Shown here piece after piece: positions 63,880 to 64,000 of a DNA stretch of 64,000 nt. This stretch comes from Deltaproteobacteria bacterium (GTDB lineage Bacteria > Desulfobacterota > Desulfarculia > Desulfarculales > Desulfarculaceae): positions 1-64,000 of the forward strand of contig JAHLLK010000009.1 of assembly GCA_020444165.1 (NCBI GenBank). The letters run 5' to 3'. The translations under genes were made by a program, and so were the position numbers. The notes beneath the pieces are model-generated. The model searched no databases and had not been told where the DNA came from. It worked only from the letters and a program-made list of their open reading frames with translations. Each line of letters opens with the position of its first letter. Within the stretch, counting starts at the first letter, position 1.

Positions 63880-64000
63880 CTAGTCCCCGCGACGCGCCGC
63901 GATGATCCGCCGGGCCGCGGCTGCGGTCTCCTTGCCGTCAACGCGATACTTATGGCGTAAAAGAGCCTGAGCGCCGTGCTCCACAAAGGTATCCCGCACC
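63880..64000 (-). CDS. dxs: 1-deoxy-D-xylulose-5-phosphate synthase, C-terminal end (partial)
   Basis: Only the last 40 codons are in the window. On the minus strand they end with VRDTFVEHGAQALLRHKYRV and then a short alanine/arginine-rich tail before TAG (63880-63882). The VxDxFVEHG motif is typical of the DXS transketolase C-terminal domain, and position next to tlyA agrees. DXS makes DXP from pyruvate and glyceraldehyde-3-phosphate for isoprenoids. The rest of the gene lies beyond the window. Confidence 0.75.
   Translation of the reverse strand, partial: VRDTFVEHGAQALLRHKYRVDGKETAAAARRIIAARRGD

Overview
The window reads as a chromosome segment of a GC-rich Gram-negative anaerobe, most likely a member of the Desulfobacterota (former Deltaproteobacteria; Desulfarculales-like is my best guess). 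The basis is the LL-diaminopimelate aminotransferase (DapL) route to lysine, the indolepyruvate ferredoxin oxidoreductase plus ADP-forming acyl-CoA synthetase pair, a 2-hydroxyacyl-CoA dehydratase family protein, outer-membrane type lipoproteins, an RpoH-type sigma factor and a CheX/NtrC-type signalling cluster. The taxon is inferred from gene content, not from a marker-gene search.

Layout. (1) 1-18885, all on the minus strand and read from right to left: xerC, hslV, hslU, argB, argD, argF, argG, argH, a fibronectin-type lipoprotein, lysA, dapF, dapA, dapB, an FAH-family enzyme, dapL, folK, a small membrane protein, a transaldolase, pgsA and a tRNA-Gly cut by the window edge. This is an almost unbroken arginine/lysine biosynthesis run headed by HslVU protease and XerC recombinase, with a good sigma70-like promoter before xerC. 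(2) 19046-22465, plus strand: a divergent EF-G paralogue and a PanE-like reductase. (3) 22452-26590, minus: a Mut7-C protein, two lipoproteins (LolB-like and TPR) and an RpoH-type sigma factor. (4) 26932-38632, plus: alpha/beta hydrolase, mgtE, recO, iorA, iorB, a phosphatase, an ADP-forming acyl-CoA synthetase, an HgdB-like protein, a Mrp/ApbC ATPase and a NifU-like scaffold, closed by a clear terminator. (5) 38709-43035: an AT-rich island with a restriction-modification cassette (MORC/MutL-like GHKL ATPase fused to a PD-(D/E)xK nuclease, Vsr and a DNA cytosine methyltransferase), bordered by a 317-bp internally deleted IS3-family relic. (6) 43050-50390: MoxR/VWA pair (minus), then a small membrane protein, a proline-rich membrane protein, a deacetylase-family enzyme, gatC, gatA and a methyltransferase (plus). 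(7) 50535-59166, mostly minus: an unusually long aldo/keto reductase, an NtrC-like regulator, its histidine kinase, a CheX-like protein, rarA and a patatin-like phospholipase, with a short plus-strand gene at 56127. (8) 59372-64000: rpsU, a cysteine-rich zinc-ribbon miniprotein, an M18 aminopeptidase, an EamA transporter, tlyA and the 3' end of dxs.

Functionally the segment is mainly housekeeping metabolism: DAP/lysine and arginine synthesis, aryl-pyruvate oxidation coupled to ATP through acyl-CoA, Fe-S assembly and envelope lipoproteins. The accessory content lies in the R-M island and in intergenic repeats. The repeats include a five-copy G-rich hairpin family whose long stem changes sequence while staying paired, a mosaic of smaller hairpins, and a 105-bp tandem repeat. 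No CRISPR array, rRNA, prophage or recognisable riboswitch was seen.
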